A DNA stretch of 64,000 bases from an uncultured Maricaulis sp. (GTDB lineage Bacteria > Pseudomonadota > Alphaproteobacteria > Caulobacterales > Maricaulaceae): NCBI RefSeq assembly GCF_947259345.1, contig NZ_CAMYLS010000033.1, positions 1-64,000 on the forward strand. Reading direction: 5' to 3'. Made by a program: the position numbers and the translations under genes. Below are positions 8,578 to 16,946 of the stretch, piece after piece. The notes below the pieces were generated by a model. It was given only the letters and a program-made list of their open reading frames with translations, did no database searches and was not told the DNA's origin. Position 1 is the first letter of the stretch, and each line of letters opens with the position of its first letter.

Positions 8578-9240
8578 CTAGAGGTGGTCGCAATCGCGAC
8601 CGGCAAGCGCCTCATAGGTGAAGCCCTCACCATCCGGGCGACGATCAGAGATCACGCGCAATTCGCCTTCGATGCGTGCGCCGCGCCGTATCTCGACTTC
8701 CGCGGCGCAAATGGTGCCGCCCTGCTGCAGTCGCCCGGACAGTTCTACCCGGCCATTACCGCGATCGCCCCGACCATGCCCGCGCACATGAACCGGGCCG
8801 GCAATGTCCGCCCGGAGCGTCATGCGGCCGCCATCCATTTCCAGGCCACCGCCAATATCGCCGTCCAATGTGATGCGCCCGGCAGCCACGACGACATCAC
8901 CGCGAATGATGGCATCCACATAGCCGGTACCGGCCTCAATCGCGGCATCGCCATCCACTTCACCGGTAAAGCGCACGCGCCCCCCGGCTGCGCTCAGATT
9001 GCCGCCGACGCGGGCATTGGAACGCACGCTGGCGCCGGCCAGGTCGAGATCACCGCCGACACGGCCATCTGCGCCGACCAGCATGCCGGCAAATTCGGCA
9101 TTGCCTGGGACATCCACATTGCGGGAGGCCACCAGGCCCGCCGATTCAACAGAACGCCCCTCCCCTTGCCCGGACACCGAATAGGTGCAGGCAGACAGTG
9201 CGATGGCCGCGGTGGCGGAAAGCAGAATTCGGGTCAGCAT
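8578..9240 (-). CDS. Bactofilin-like beta-solenoid lipoprotein (second copy)
   Basis: A 220-residue predicted lipoprotein, starting at the ATG at 9240, which has GAGGAT just upstream and opens a signal peptide with lipobox LSAC. The mature part has the same repeat texture as the genes at 4368 and 5730 (VGGDLDLAGASVRSNARVGG and following) and the same C-terminal plan: an ICA cysteine motif, a short beta stretch (GARIEGELRV) and a final GRDCDHL. The two lipoproteins are thus paralogues; this one is shorter and lacks the HAEEIRF element. It converges on the AMP-ligase gene. Function unknown; an envelope-bound scaffold or polymer is plausible by fold only. Confidence 0.68.
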   Translation of the reverse strand: MLTRILLSATAAIALSACTYSVSGQGEGRSVESAGLVASRNVDVPGNAEFAGMLVGADGRVGGDLDLAGASVRSNARVGGNLSAAGGRVRFTGEVDGDAAIEAGTGYVDAIIRGDVVVAAGRITLDGDIGGGLEMDGGRMTLRADIAGPVHVRGHGRGDRGNGRVELSGRLQQGGTICAAEVEIRRGARIEGELRVISDRRPDGEGFTYEALAGRDCDHL

Positions 9241-9323
9241 GGCATCCTCGCTTGGGCTGTGTTGACCCTTGGATGCTGCGCCGATGCTGATTGGATGCAA
9301 TCAGGCGATAATTATTTCAGCCG

Positions 9324-10724
9324 TCAGATGTGAAGGGCCCGTCCATAAGCGTCGAGCACGCTCTCATGCATCATCTCCGACAGGGTCGGATGCGGGAAAA
9401 CGGTGTGCATGAGCTCGGCCTCGGTGGTCTCGAGCTGGCGCCCGACCACATAGCCCTGGATCATTTCGGTGACTTCCGGGCCGACCATATGGGCACCCAG
9501 GAGCTCGCCGGTCTTGGCATCAAAAACGGTTTTCACCAGACCCTGGTCATCACCCAGTGCGATGGCCTTGCCATTGCCCACAAAGGGAAAGAGTCCGACT
9601 TTCACATCATGCCCGGCTTCCTTCGCCTTGGCCTCTGTCAACCCGACCGACGCGACCTGCGGGTGGCAATAGGTGCAGCCGGGAATATTTCCGGTCTCGA
9701 AGGCATGCACATCCTCGCCGGCGATCTTCTCGATACACACGACGCCCTCATGGCTCGCCTTGTGCGCCAGCCAGGGCGGGCCGGCGACATCACCGATGGC
9801 GTAAAGACCTTTGACATTGGTGCGGCCAAACCCGTCATTGACGACATGGCCGCGCTCGATTTTCACGCCGAGCTTGTCCAGGCCCATATCCTCGACATTG
9901 GCAACAATGCCGACCGCCATGATCACCTTCTCGACCTCGATCATCTCGACCTTGCCCTTGCCGTTCTTGACGTGGACCTTGACGGTCTTGGCCGTTTTCT
10001 CGAGCTTTTCGACCTGGGCCGATACCATCAGGTTCAGACCCTGCTTCTTGAAGCTCTTGGCGGCAAAGGCCGAGATTTCCTCGTCTTCCACCGGCAGAAC
10101 GCGATCCATCATCTCGACCACGGTCACCTCAGCACCCATCGTCTTGTAGAAGCTGGCAAACTCGATGCCGATCGCGCCGGATCCGATGACCAGAAGCGAT
10201 TTCGGCATGGAGTCCGGCACCATGGCTTCGCGATAGGTCCATATCTTGTCGCCATCCGGCTCGAGGCCAGCCTGGGGAATCGTCCGGGCGCGGGCCCCGG
10301 TGGCGAGAATGACGTGTTTGGCGGTGTATGTGTCCTTGCCGACCACGACGGTCGGCGCGTCCGTGCCCTTTTCCAGGGCGGCGCTGCCTTCAATCACCGT
10401 GATCTTGTGCTTCTTCATCAGGCCCCCAATGCCGCCGGTGAGCCGCGAGGAGACCTTGCGAGAGCGCTGCACGACCGCCTTGATGTCGAACCCGACCTTT
10501 TCCGCCGACAGTCCGAAATCAGCCGCATTCTGCATGAGGTGATAGACTTCGGCAGAGCGCAGCAGCGCCTTGGTGGGGATGCAGCCCCAATTGAGGCAGA
10601 TGCCGCCGAGATTGTCGCGCTCGACGACCGCGGTCTTCATGCCCAGCTGTGCGGCGCGGATCGCTGCCACATAGCCGCCGGGCCCACCGCCGATTACGAT
10701 CACGTCGAAAGCGCCTGCGCTCAT
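9324..10724 (-). CDS. lpdA: Dihydrolipoyl dehydrogenase (E3)
   Basis: A 466-residue FAD-dependent E3 subunit that reoxidises dihydrolipoyl groups of 2-oxoacid dehydrogenases and makes NADH. Visible features: the N-terminal FAD motif VIVIGGGPGG, the redox disulfide C43/C48 in GGICLNWGCIPTK, an NAD-binding GSGAIGIEFASF, the second FAD motif GLYAIGDVAG, and the catalytic HPTLSE near the C terminus. The frame extends 16 codons further upstream, but the ATG at 10724 has GAGGAT at good spacing and matches the family start. It lies at the downstream end of the pdh region, separated from pdhC by several unrelated genes on both strands, so it probably has its own promoter. Confidence 0.95.
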   Translation of the reverse strand: MSAGAFDVIVIGGGPGGYVAAIRAAQLGMKTAVVERDNLGGICLNWGCIPTKALLRSAEVYHLMQNAADFGLSAEKVGFDIKAVVQRSRKVSSRLTGGIGGLMKKHKITVIEGSAALEKGTDAPTVVVGKDTYTAKHVILATGARARTIPQAGLEPDGDKIWTYREAMVPDSMPKSLLVIGSGAIGIEFASFYKTMGAEVTVVEMMDRVLPVEDEEISAFAAKSFKKQGLNLMVSAQVEKLEKTAKTVKVHVKNGKGKVEMIEVEKVIMAVGIVANVEDMGLDKLGVKIERGHVVNDGFGRTNVKGLYAIGDVAGPPWLAHKASHEGVVCIEKIAGEDVHAFETGNIPGCTYCHPQVASVGLTEAKAKEAGHDVKVGLFPFVGNGKAIALGDDQGLVKTVFDAKTGELLGAHMVGPEVTEMIQGYVVGRQLETTEAELMHTVFPHPTLSEMMHESVLDAYGRALHI

Positions 10725-10839
10725 GGCATCCTCATTTATTTCGCTAGCGAACCAAATTGGGTTCCGGTCCAAGCGGGATACCAGTCAGACCGGTTTGGAT
10801 CAATCCGCCAAGAAGCGCGCCTGCGCGGAACTGTGGCAG

Positions 10840-11445
10840 CTATTCCGCCGCTGTCTCGGCAGCGGCATAGACCGACGCCTTCGGCGCGGCCAGAACACGC
10901 CGGACCATGGGCTCGAAAAAGGAGAGCGGCTCGCTGTCATAATCAGCCGCAAACGCGGCCTGATCGTATTTGGCGCAAAATTCCTCACAGGCCGCAAAAT
11001 GCGGATGATCCCGAAACTGCTCGCGCATATCCCGGTCAGCACCGATATGATGGAAGAAGTAATAGCCCTGGAAAATCCCGTGATGGGCCACGATCCAGTG
11101 GTTTTCCTCACTGATGAAGGGTTTGAGGATGGCCGCGGCAATATCGGGGTGATTATAGCTGCCGAGCGTGTCTCCAATGTCATGCAGCAAAGCCATGACG
11201 ACATATTCCTCGTCGCGCCCGTCGCGATGAGCGCGGGTCGCGGTCTGCAGGGAGTGCTGCAGACGGTCGATCGGAAATCCGCCAAAATCGCCGTCGAGCA
11301 GCCGCAGATGGTCCAGCACCCGCTCTGGAAGTTTCTTCGCAAACGGACCGAATTGGCTGGCGATGACACCCCAGTCTTCCGCCGTCCCCTCCTCCATCGC
11401 AGCGAATTTGGCGCGCGGTGCCTTGTCATTATTCATCGACATCAT
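10840..11445 (-). CDS. HD-domain protein, PhnZ/inositol-oxygenase-like
   Basis: A 201-residue HD-superfamily protein. Metal ligands appear in order: His in RLQHSLQTA, the HD pair in ALLHDIGD, His in NHPDIAA, His in VAHHGIF and Asp in AKYDQAA. This set, and the compact single-domain size, fits the PhnZ/myo-inositol oxygenase type of diiron HD proteins rather than a phosphodiesterase. The reaction is not known. Three closely spaced Met codons (11445, 11442, 11436) could start it; GGGAGG lies nearest to the first two. It is followed upstream on the same strand by a cupin gene about 56 bp away, which may be a functional partner, also being a likely metal-binding oxygenase-type fold. Confidence 0.65.
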   Translation of the reverse strand: MMSMNNDKAPRAKFAAMEEGTAEDWGVIASQFGPFAKKLPERVLDHLRLLDGDFGGFPIDRLQHSLQTATRAHRDGRDEEYVVMALLHDIGDTLGSYNHPDIAAAILKPFISEENHWIVAHHGIFQGYYFFHHIGADRDMREQFRDHPHFAACEEFCAKYDQAAFAADYDSEPLSFFEPMVRRVLAAPKASVYAAAETAAE

Positions 11446-11501
11446 GACCTCCCGTTTGCCATACCCTGACCTCGAATGCCGGGAAGGACAAGGCGCAGCG
11501 A

Positions 11502-11873
11502 CTAGATGTCCTCGATCGTCTGGGTCAGGTCACTGTCCGGATTATCGCCGGTATTGGTAACGCCGGCTTTTTCGATCAGCAGGATATGCACGGTCTCGGT
11601 CTGGGTGACCGGACGGTGCCTCACCCCTTTTGGAATGACACAGAGCTCGCCCGGGCCGAGGATGACCGCGTCCTGGCCTTCAATCTCGATCCGCAGGACG
11701 CCCTGGGTGACCAGAAAGAGCTCGTCTTCCTCGACATGGCTGTGCCAGTCAAAAGCCCCTTCACCCTTGGCGAGTTTGAGCTCGTAATTGTCCAGCCTGG
11801 CGATACGCTTGGGCGACCAGACATCGTCAAATTGGCTGTGTTTTTCGACCAGTGAGATGGCTTCAACGGTCAT
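11502..11873 (-). CDS. Small cupin-domain protein
   Basis: A 123-residue single-cupin protein. The first cupin motif is visible as WHSHVEEDELFLVTQG and the second as the LGPGELCVIPKGVRHRP segment, giving the two-His, Glu, His metal set. It starts at the ATG at 11873, with GGGGAG seven bases upstream; nine extra codons in frame lack a better signal. Such proteins bind a metal and act as small dioxygenases, isomerases or sensors; which applies here is open. It lies upstream of the HD-domain gene on the same strand and is divergent from the ACT-domain gene, 79 bp away. Confidence 0.75.
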   Translation of the reverse strand: MTVEAISLVEKHSQFDDVWSPKRIARLDNYELKLAKGEGAFDWHSHVEEDELFLVTQGVLRIEIEGQDAVILGPGELCVIPKGVRHRPVTQTETVHILLIEKAGVTNTGDNPDSDLTQTIEDI

Positions 11874-11952
11874 CGCTTTCTCCCCGACATCGCGACTCAC
11901 GTATCACTGTCGCCTGTTGCAACGACCCTACCCGCTGAACGGAGCCAGCCAA

Positions 11953-12369
11953 ATGACCGGTATCAGTGATCTCGGCACCTTGCTCGCCGGTCTGCGTCCG
12001 GAACCGGATCCGGTGCGCTATGGCTTTGTCACCGGGCCCGACGCAAGCCTCGCGCCTCATGCCGGATCTGCGCTGATGCGCTTTGTCGAAGCAGAAGGCA
12101 CAACCCTCATCCTGCCCTTCGACACGGCCGAGGCGGCGGGACTGGAGCCGGTCTTCCCCTGTCGGCGCATCACGCTGGCAGTCCACTCTTCGCTTGAGGC
12201 GGTGGGCTTCATGGCCAGGATTGCCGCGACACTGGCCGCCGAAGGGATTGGCTGCAATCCGGTGGCCGGCTATTTCCACGACCATGTCTTCGTGCCTGAG
12301 GATCGGCTGGGCGACGCACTGGCGGCGCTGAAGGCCCTTGCCCGCGCCAGCGGGCGCGAATTCGATTGA
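11953..12369 (+). CDS. ACT-domain protein
   Basis: A 138-residue protein of the small ACT-domain family (DUF2241 type). Recognisable pieces are ITLAVHSSLEAVGFMARIA, AEGIGCNPVAGYFHDHVFV and a C-terminal helix with LAALKALA, typical of an ACT-like beta-alpha-beta fold. The proteins are thought to bind amino acids or other small ligands, but no activity is established. The ATG at 11953 has GGAG eight bases upstream; the upstream extension of the frame lies in the divergent promoter region and is discarded. The 2OG-oxygenase gene follows on the same strand, close enough for an operon. Confidence 0.7.
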   Translation: MTGISDLGTLLAGLRPEPDPVRYGFVTGPDASLAPHAGSALMRFVEAEGTTLILPFDTAEAAGLEPVFPCRRITLAVHSSLEAVGFMARIAATLAAEGIGCNPVAGYFHDHVFVPEDRLGDALAALKALARASGREFD

Positions 12370-12424
12370 CCCCGGCCGTGGGTGGTCGTACCAGCGCGCA
12401 CCCTGATTGATCGGACCGCAACGC

Positions 12425-13099
12425 GTGAGTCTTCTCCCTTCCGGCCTGACCGGCCTGCCCGCCTTCGACATCGACACAGTCTGCGAGGCCCTCGCCGGCC
12501 CCGGATACGTCGCTGTGCGCCTGACCGACACCGAGATGCTGGCCGCGTTGCGCCAGGAAGCCGAAGCCCTCTGGACCGAAGACGCCCTGACACCGGCCGG
12601 CATCGGCCGCGCCGAGGATCACGAGCTGATCGCCCGCGTCCGCCGCGACAAGACGAAATGGCTGGACGGCTCGAGCCTTGGGCAGATCGCCTATCTCGCC
12701 TTTGCCGAAGCCCTGCGCCGAGACATCAATGCGCAGCTCATGCTCGGCTTGTTCGCCTTCGAGGCCCATTTCGCAGTCTATGAATCAGGCGGTTTCTACA
12801 AACGCCATGTCGACAGTTTTCGCGGCGCCCGGAACCGGGTCCTGTCAACGGTGCTATACCTCAACCCGGATTGGCGCGCGGGCGATGGCGGGCATTTGCG
12901 GATATTTGGCGCGGGCAAGGAAATCCTGACCGAGCTGCGTCCGGAATTCGGGACGCTCGCCGTCTTCCTGTCCGAAGACATTCCGCACGAGGTCACGATC
13001 TCGCACCGTGAGCGTTTCTCGATTGCCGGTTGGCATCGCTGCAATGATCGCGGCCTCGCGCCGGCACTTCAGGTCCGCGCCCTACCGATTGCGCCCTAG
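12425..13099 (+). CDS. 2OG-Fe(II) oxygenase family protein
   Basis: A 224-residue protein of the 2-oxoglutarate and Fe(II)-dependent oxygenase superfamily (SM-20/prolyl-hydroxylase-like). The iron ligands are HVD in FYKRHVDSF and the distal His in SEDIPHEV; the 2-oxoglutarate-binding Arg follows in RFSIAGWHR. It may hydroxylate a protein or small molecule. The start is uncertain: GTG at 12425 gives a family-like N terminus (VSLLPSGL), while an in-frame TTG at 12407 is also possible. It is 55 bp downstream of the ACT-domain gene and converges on the thioesterase gene with a 4-bp overlap of stop regions. Confidence 0.75.
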   Translation: MSLLPSGLTGLPAFDIDTVCEALAGPGYVAVRLTDTEMLAALRQEAEALWTEDALTPAGIGRAEDHELIARVRRDKTKWLDGSSLGQIAYLAFAEALRRDINAQLMLGLFAFEAHFAVYESGGFYKRHVDSFRGARNRVLSTVLYLNPDWRAGDGGHLRIFGAGKEILTELRPEFGTLAVFLSEDIPHEVTISHRERFSIAGWHRCNDRGLAPALQVRALPIAP

Positions 13100-13878
13100 C
13101 CGAGTGCCTTGGCCCGCGTTGGCTTGCCGTCAGCGTCGAGCGCGACCATGACATAGTCCGCCTCACCAACCTTGCGGCGTTCACCGGTCATCAAATCCTC
13201 GGCTTCTGCCAGGACCGCAATCGTCATGGATGTCCGGCCTACCGAGGCAATCGTGGCGATGACATCGAGCATCTCGCCCTCCCGGGTCGGGGCAATGAAA
13301 TCGATCTTGTCCGACGCCGCCATACCGACATCACAGCGGGTATGCCGGGAGGCAGCGATATAGGCCGCCTTGCCCATGATCGACATGGCATTGCCACCAA
13401 AGAGTTGTCCGAGATGATTGGTGTCGCCGGGGAAAACGAGTTGCAGCGTGCGGGCGTAACCGGGTGGGCTGGCCGCGAATTCCGGCTTGGCGTCCGGCGA
13501 TGGCGGCAGCCGGTCGGGATTGGTCTTGCGATCGGCCGCGACCATGGTGAAAGCCCCACGTGTGCAGACATGGCGGACCCCGGTCAGCAGGTTTTCGGCG
13601 GCCAGTTCGACATCGACGATCATTGACGTCCGGCCGATCATGCGAACCTGGCCGGTCAACTCGACCAGATCACCGACATGGGCCGGGGCGACAAAATCCA
13701 GCTTGTCGCAAGACGCCGTCACAAAGGGCCGTCGGGCGTGTCGGGCTGCAATGAGAAAGGCGATCTTGTCCATCTCGGCCATGGCCGCGCCGCCGAAATA
13801 ACTGCCCTGGTGATTGGTCTAGTGCGGGAAGACCAGGTCGGCGTGACGGATCTCGGCGAGGTGGCGGGGCTGGGTCAT
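13096..13878 (-). pseudogene. Acyl-CoA thioesterase, two hotdog domains, amber stop at codon 20
   Basis: A cytosolic acyl-CoA hydrolase with two tandem hotdog domains, each carrying the LVFP..TNH.G..FGG signature. The natural start is the ATG at 13878, with AAGGAG nine bases before it, giving MTQPRHLAEIRHADLVFPH and then TAG (13819-13821) in frame. The sequence continues TNHQGSYFGG, so one codon of the signature is replaced by a stop, most simply CAG to TAG (Gln). The remaining 240 codons are intact. Without readthrough, only restart at Met around 13782 could give a product lacking the first active-site signature. Possible causes are a recent nonsense mutation, suppression or a base-call error. 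The second domain (VFPGDTNHLGQLFGG) is complete. Confidence 0.72.
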
Positions 13879-13950
13879 GGGCAGATACTCCTTGCGCCTG
13901 TCGGTGCGCGGATTCTGCTGCCAGGGCCAGCCCCGCCCTTGTGACGGACG

Positions 13951-15033
13951 TTAGTCGTCGGACATGGACGCTGCCGTCACGGCGCGAAGGATGCTGGTGT
14001 AATCGCGCCCCCCCATGCGGGGTCCGTCAGGGATGTCGGTATTCATCCGGTTGACGATGACAAGATCGAGACTGGGGATGACGGTGACATACTGGCCGCC
14101 ATAACCGGCCCCAGTATACATGTCCGCTGCGAGCCCGTGATCGTCTGCGACCTGGGCATCGGCCGGACGCCACCACATATAGCCATATCCGCCCATCCAG
14201 GGACCGGGCCATCCGGTGTCGGAATAATCAGCCGTGCTCTCCCGCACCCAGTCCGCGGAGAGGATCTGCTCGCCCTCCCATTCGCCCTCTTGCAGGAAGA
14301 GCTGGCCGAACAGAGCCGTATCCCGCGCAGAAAGCCGCATGTGATAGGCCGAGAACATCGTTCCCGGCGCGTGTTGGCGATGGGTCTCGAAAACGTCGAA
14401 ATCGGGCATACAGAGTGGCTCCGCGAAGACACGCAGGAAGGCCGAGTCGTAATTGCGGCCGGAGGCGCGCTCGAAAATATGGCCGGCGACGTTGAAGTCC
14501 CAATTATTGTAATACCAGTGCTCACCGGGGGCGAATTCGCCGCGCTCGGGACGCGATTCACGCATCTGCGGGGTTTCGGCGGCAGACGGGATATAAACGC
14601 CAGACCGGGCCATGATCACATCGCGCACCGTGGCCGAGCGTTCCTGCTCGCTCAGGCCCACCAGATCATCAATCCCGAGATCTGCAAGACTGGCATCCAG
14701 CGATAGTGCTCCGGCATCAACGAGCACCCCGATCATCGCGCTCATCAGGGATTTGCGCAGGGAGTGCACCATGATCAGGCGATCCGTCTCGCCATGCTCG
14801 AACACGACCTGTCCGCTCTGGACAACCATCAGGGCCGTCGAGTTGAGTTCATTGGCCAGCGCGTCGAGACTCGCGAGTTCTTCCACTGTCCAGCCCAACT
14901 CAGCCGGTGCTGTCGCGGTAGGCAGCGGGTAGGTTTCGCAACGATCATCCTGCGCATGCGCCGTTGCCGTCAATCCGAGTGAAAGCAGGCCGAGCCCTGC
15001 AACCGAGCCGGTCATCAATTTCCTGAATGTCAT
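13951..15033 (-). CDS. Serine hydrolase, class C beta-lactamase family
   Basis: A 360-residue exported member of the beta-lactamase/D-Ala-D-Ala-carboxypeptidase-like serine hydrolase family. A signal peptide ends near AHAQD. The nucleophile motif SxxK is SLRK in MVHSLRKSLMSA, and the YxN-type motif is YNN in WYYNNWDFNVAG; a C-terminal GGQYVTVIPSLDLVIV strand provides the third element region. Substrates of these proteins range from peptides to esters; resistance function is unlikely to be inferred. It lies 72 bp upstream of the thioesterase gene on the same strand and 132 bp after pdhC, so it is probably transcribed separately from the pdh genes. Confidence 0.82.
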   Translation of the reverse strand: MTFRKLMTGSVAGLGLLSLGLTATAHAQDDRCETYPLPTATAPAELGWTVEELASLDALANELNSTALMVVQSGQVVFEHGETDRLIMVHSLRKSLMSAMIGVLVDAGALSLDASLADLGIDDLVGLSEQERSATVRDVIMARSGVYIPSAAETPQMRESRPERGEFAPGEHWYYNNWDFNVAGHIFERASGRNYDSAFLRVFAEPLCMPDFDVFETHRQHAPGTMFSAYHMRLSARDTALFGQLFLQEGEWEGEQILSADWVRESTADYSDTGWPGPWMGGYGYMWWRPADAQVADDHGLAADMYTGAGYGGQYVTVIPSLDLVIVNRMNTDIPDGPRMGGRDYTSILRAVTAASMSDD

Positions 15034-15165
15034 CTATTCCCCCATTTGGTGTGCCGACCGGTCCGGCTGCCGGACAGGTCCTGAGGGTAGAATACGCACC
15101 GCGTCCAACGAGAAGTTGGCCGGAAGATTGACCTTCGGTTAGGTGGGGTCTGGGCGCTGACCCCC

Positions 15166-16506
15166 CTACATCAGCATCGTCATCGGGTCTTCGACATAGG
15201 TCTTGAAGGCCTGCAGCCATTTCGCGCCTGTGGCGCCATCGACGACACGGTGATCGCAGGTCAGCGTGACCGTCATCACCATGGCAATCGCCAGCGCGTC
15301 ATCCTTGACGACCGGACGCTTTTCGCCAGCACCGACCGACAGGATCATGCCCTGGGGCGGATTGATGATGGAGGCAAAGCTGTCGATCCCGAACATGCCC
15401 AGATTGGACAGGGAGAAGGTCCCGCCCTGGAATTCCTCCGGCTTCAGCTTGCGATCGCGGGCCCGCGTCGCGAGATCTTTCGACTCGCGGGAAATCTGCA
15501 CCAGGCCCTTCTGGTCGGCATCGGTGATGATCGGGGTGATCAGCCCGCCCTCAATAGCCACGGCCATGGAAACATCGGCATGCTTGTGGCGGGCAATCAT
15601 GCCGCCCTCGATCCAGGACGAATTCGCCGCCGGCACCTTCTTCAGCGCCAGGCCCGAGGCCTTGATCAGGATGTCATTGACCGAAACCTTGTCGCCATCC
15701 TTCTCGGCGGCGGCATTTACGCGCTTGCGGAAATCCATCAGCGCGTCGATGCGACAATCCACGGTGAGGGGGAAATGCGGGATGTCGCGGAAGCTCTCCG
15801 ACAGACGCTTGGCCGAGATCTTGGTGATCCCGTCGGCCTTCTCCACATCGTAACGGTCGCGGGCAATGCCATAGGCCGCCAGCGGATCGTCCATGTCGAC
15901 CGGCTTGGCCGCGGGGGCCTCGGTGGCCGTGGACGCAGAGGCCTTGGACGGTTGCGCATTCTCGACATCGCGCTTCACGATCCGGCCATAGGGACCTGAT
16001 CCATCGATGGTTTTGAGATCCAGGCCCTTGTCGGCGGCGATCCGTTTGGCGAGCGGGCTGGCCTTGATGCGGTCGCCGTCACGCCTGGACGCACTTTCTG
16101 ATTTGGCCGGCTTTTTCGGCTCGGACGTGTCCGATTTACCAGTCGCAGATTTACCCTCATCAGGTTTGGCTGACTTGGAATCGGCCTGATCGGCCTTCTT
16201 GTTGTCCTTGGCCGGTGCGTCGGATTTTGATGAGCTCGCCTTGTCGAGCGCGCTCTCGTCCTCACCCTCTTCCAGCAGCACGGCGATCACGGCATTGACC
16301 TTCACGCCTTCGGCGCCTTCCTCGACCAGTATCTTGCCGACCTTGCCCTCGTCGACCGCTTCAACTTCCATCGTCGCCTTGTCGGTCTCGATCTCGGCAA
16401 TGACGTCACCGCTCTCTACGGTATCGCCTTCCTTGACGTGCCATTTGGCAAGCGTGCCCTCTTCCATGGTGGGCGACAGGGCGGGCATCAGGATTTCAAT
16501 CGACAT
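15166..16506 (-). CDS. pdhC: Pyruvate dehydrogenase E2, dihydrolipoamide acetyltransferase
   Basis: A 446-residue E2 core subunit of the pyruvate dehydrogenase complex. Domains in order: one lipoyl domain (residues 1-80, lipoyl Lys K43 in [12 protein letters not shown]), a charged Ala/Lys/Ser/Asp-rich linker, the E3-binding domain (ASPLAKRIA to [11 protein letters not shown]), a second linker, and the acetyltransferase domain ending in [14 protein letters not shown] with catalytic H419. It transfers acetyl groups to CoA. The start is the ATG at 16506. Upstream on the strand is a GFA-family gene, then pdhB; the first 51 residues differ from those of PdhB at only two positions. Confidence 0.96.
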   Translation of the reverse strand: MSIEILMPALSPTMEEGTLAKWHVKEGDTVESGDVIAEIETDKATMEVEAVDEGKVGKILVEEGAEGVKVNAVIAVLLEEGEDESALDKASSSKSDAPAKDNKKADQADSKSAKPDEGKSATGKSDTSEPKKPAKSESASRRDGDRIKASPLAKRIAADKGLDLKTIDGSGPYGRIVKRDVENAQPSKASASTATEAPAAKPVDMDDPLAAYGIARDRYDVEKADGITKISAKRLSESFRDIPHFPLTVDCRIDALMDFRKRVNAAAEKDGDKVSVNDILIKASGLALKKVPAANSSWIEGGMIARHKHADVSMAVAIEGGLITPIITDADQKGLVQISRESKDLATRARDRKLKPEEFQGGTFSLSNLGMFGIDSFASIINPPQGMILSVGAGEKRPVVKDDALAIAMVMTVTLTCDHRVVDGATGAKWLQAFKTYVEDPMTMLM

Positions 16507-16521
16507 GTTTCAGTCCTCGCC

Positions 16522-16941
16522 TCAGGCGTCATTGGCGCCCGGTGGGGCCAGTTCAGGGTTGATCTTGGAGACGTTCGTTTCCCAGTTCGCGCCGTCGAAT
16601 TCTTCGAACCGCAGCTGCAAATTGGCGTCGGCGTCGAGGGCGCGCAGATTGACGCTCCAGCCATCGGGATGCGAGCGCGGCACATAGAAGCTCTTCACGC
16701 CGCATTTCGAGCAGAACATGTGTTTGGCTTCATGCGTGCCGAATGTGTAATTCGTCAGGCTCTCCGCCCCGCGTTCGATCTTGAAATCACCCTTCTCGAC
16801 AATGAGATGGATGAAGCCGGTCTTGGTGCAGATCGAGCAATTGCACGACAGGGCGACGACACTGTCCGGCAGGTTCACGGCAAAGCCGACCTCGCCGCAA
16901 TGACACTCGCCGTGACGCCAGGATTTCGCTGGAGACGCCAT
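16522..16941 (-). CDS. GFA/CENP-V family zinc protein
   Basis: A 139-residue protein of the Gfa-like family (glutathione-dependent formaldehyde-activating enzyme/CENP-V fold). Zinc-binding cysteines appear as CHCGEV, CNCSICTKTG and CSKCGVKSFYV, the typical Gfa pattern. The family role in formaldehyde-glutathione chemistry is poorly proven, so the call stays at family level. It sits between pdhB and pdhC with tiny gaps (5 and 15 bp), so it must be co-transcribed with the dehydrogenase genes, an unusual insertion for this operon. Confidence 0.82.
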   Translation of the reverse strand: MASPAKSWRHGECHCGEVGFAVNLPDSVVALSCNCSICTKTGFIHLIVEKGDFKIERGAESLTNYTFGTHEAKHMFCSKCGVKSFYVPRSHPDGWSVNLRALDADANLQLRFEEFDGANWETNVSKINPELAPPGANDA

Positions 16942-16946
16942 GGACC

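Noticed and set aside
9330-11114. 594-codon plus-strand frame opposite lpdA
   Set aside because: It covers the antisense of a certain E3 gene and part of the HD gene; no ribosome binding site or family signature.
13096-13782. Shorter thioesterase starting at the ATG at 13782
   Set aside because: It would lack the first signature and has no ribosome binding site as good as AAGGAG before 13878; the stop at codon 20 explains the gap.
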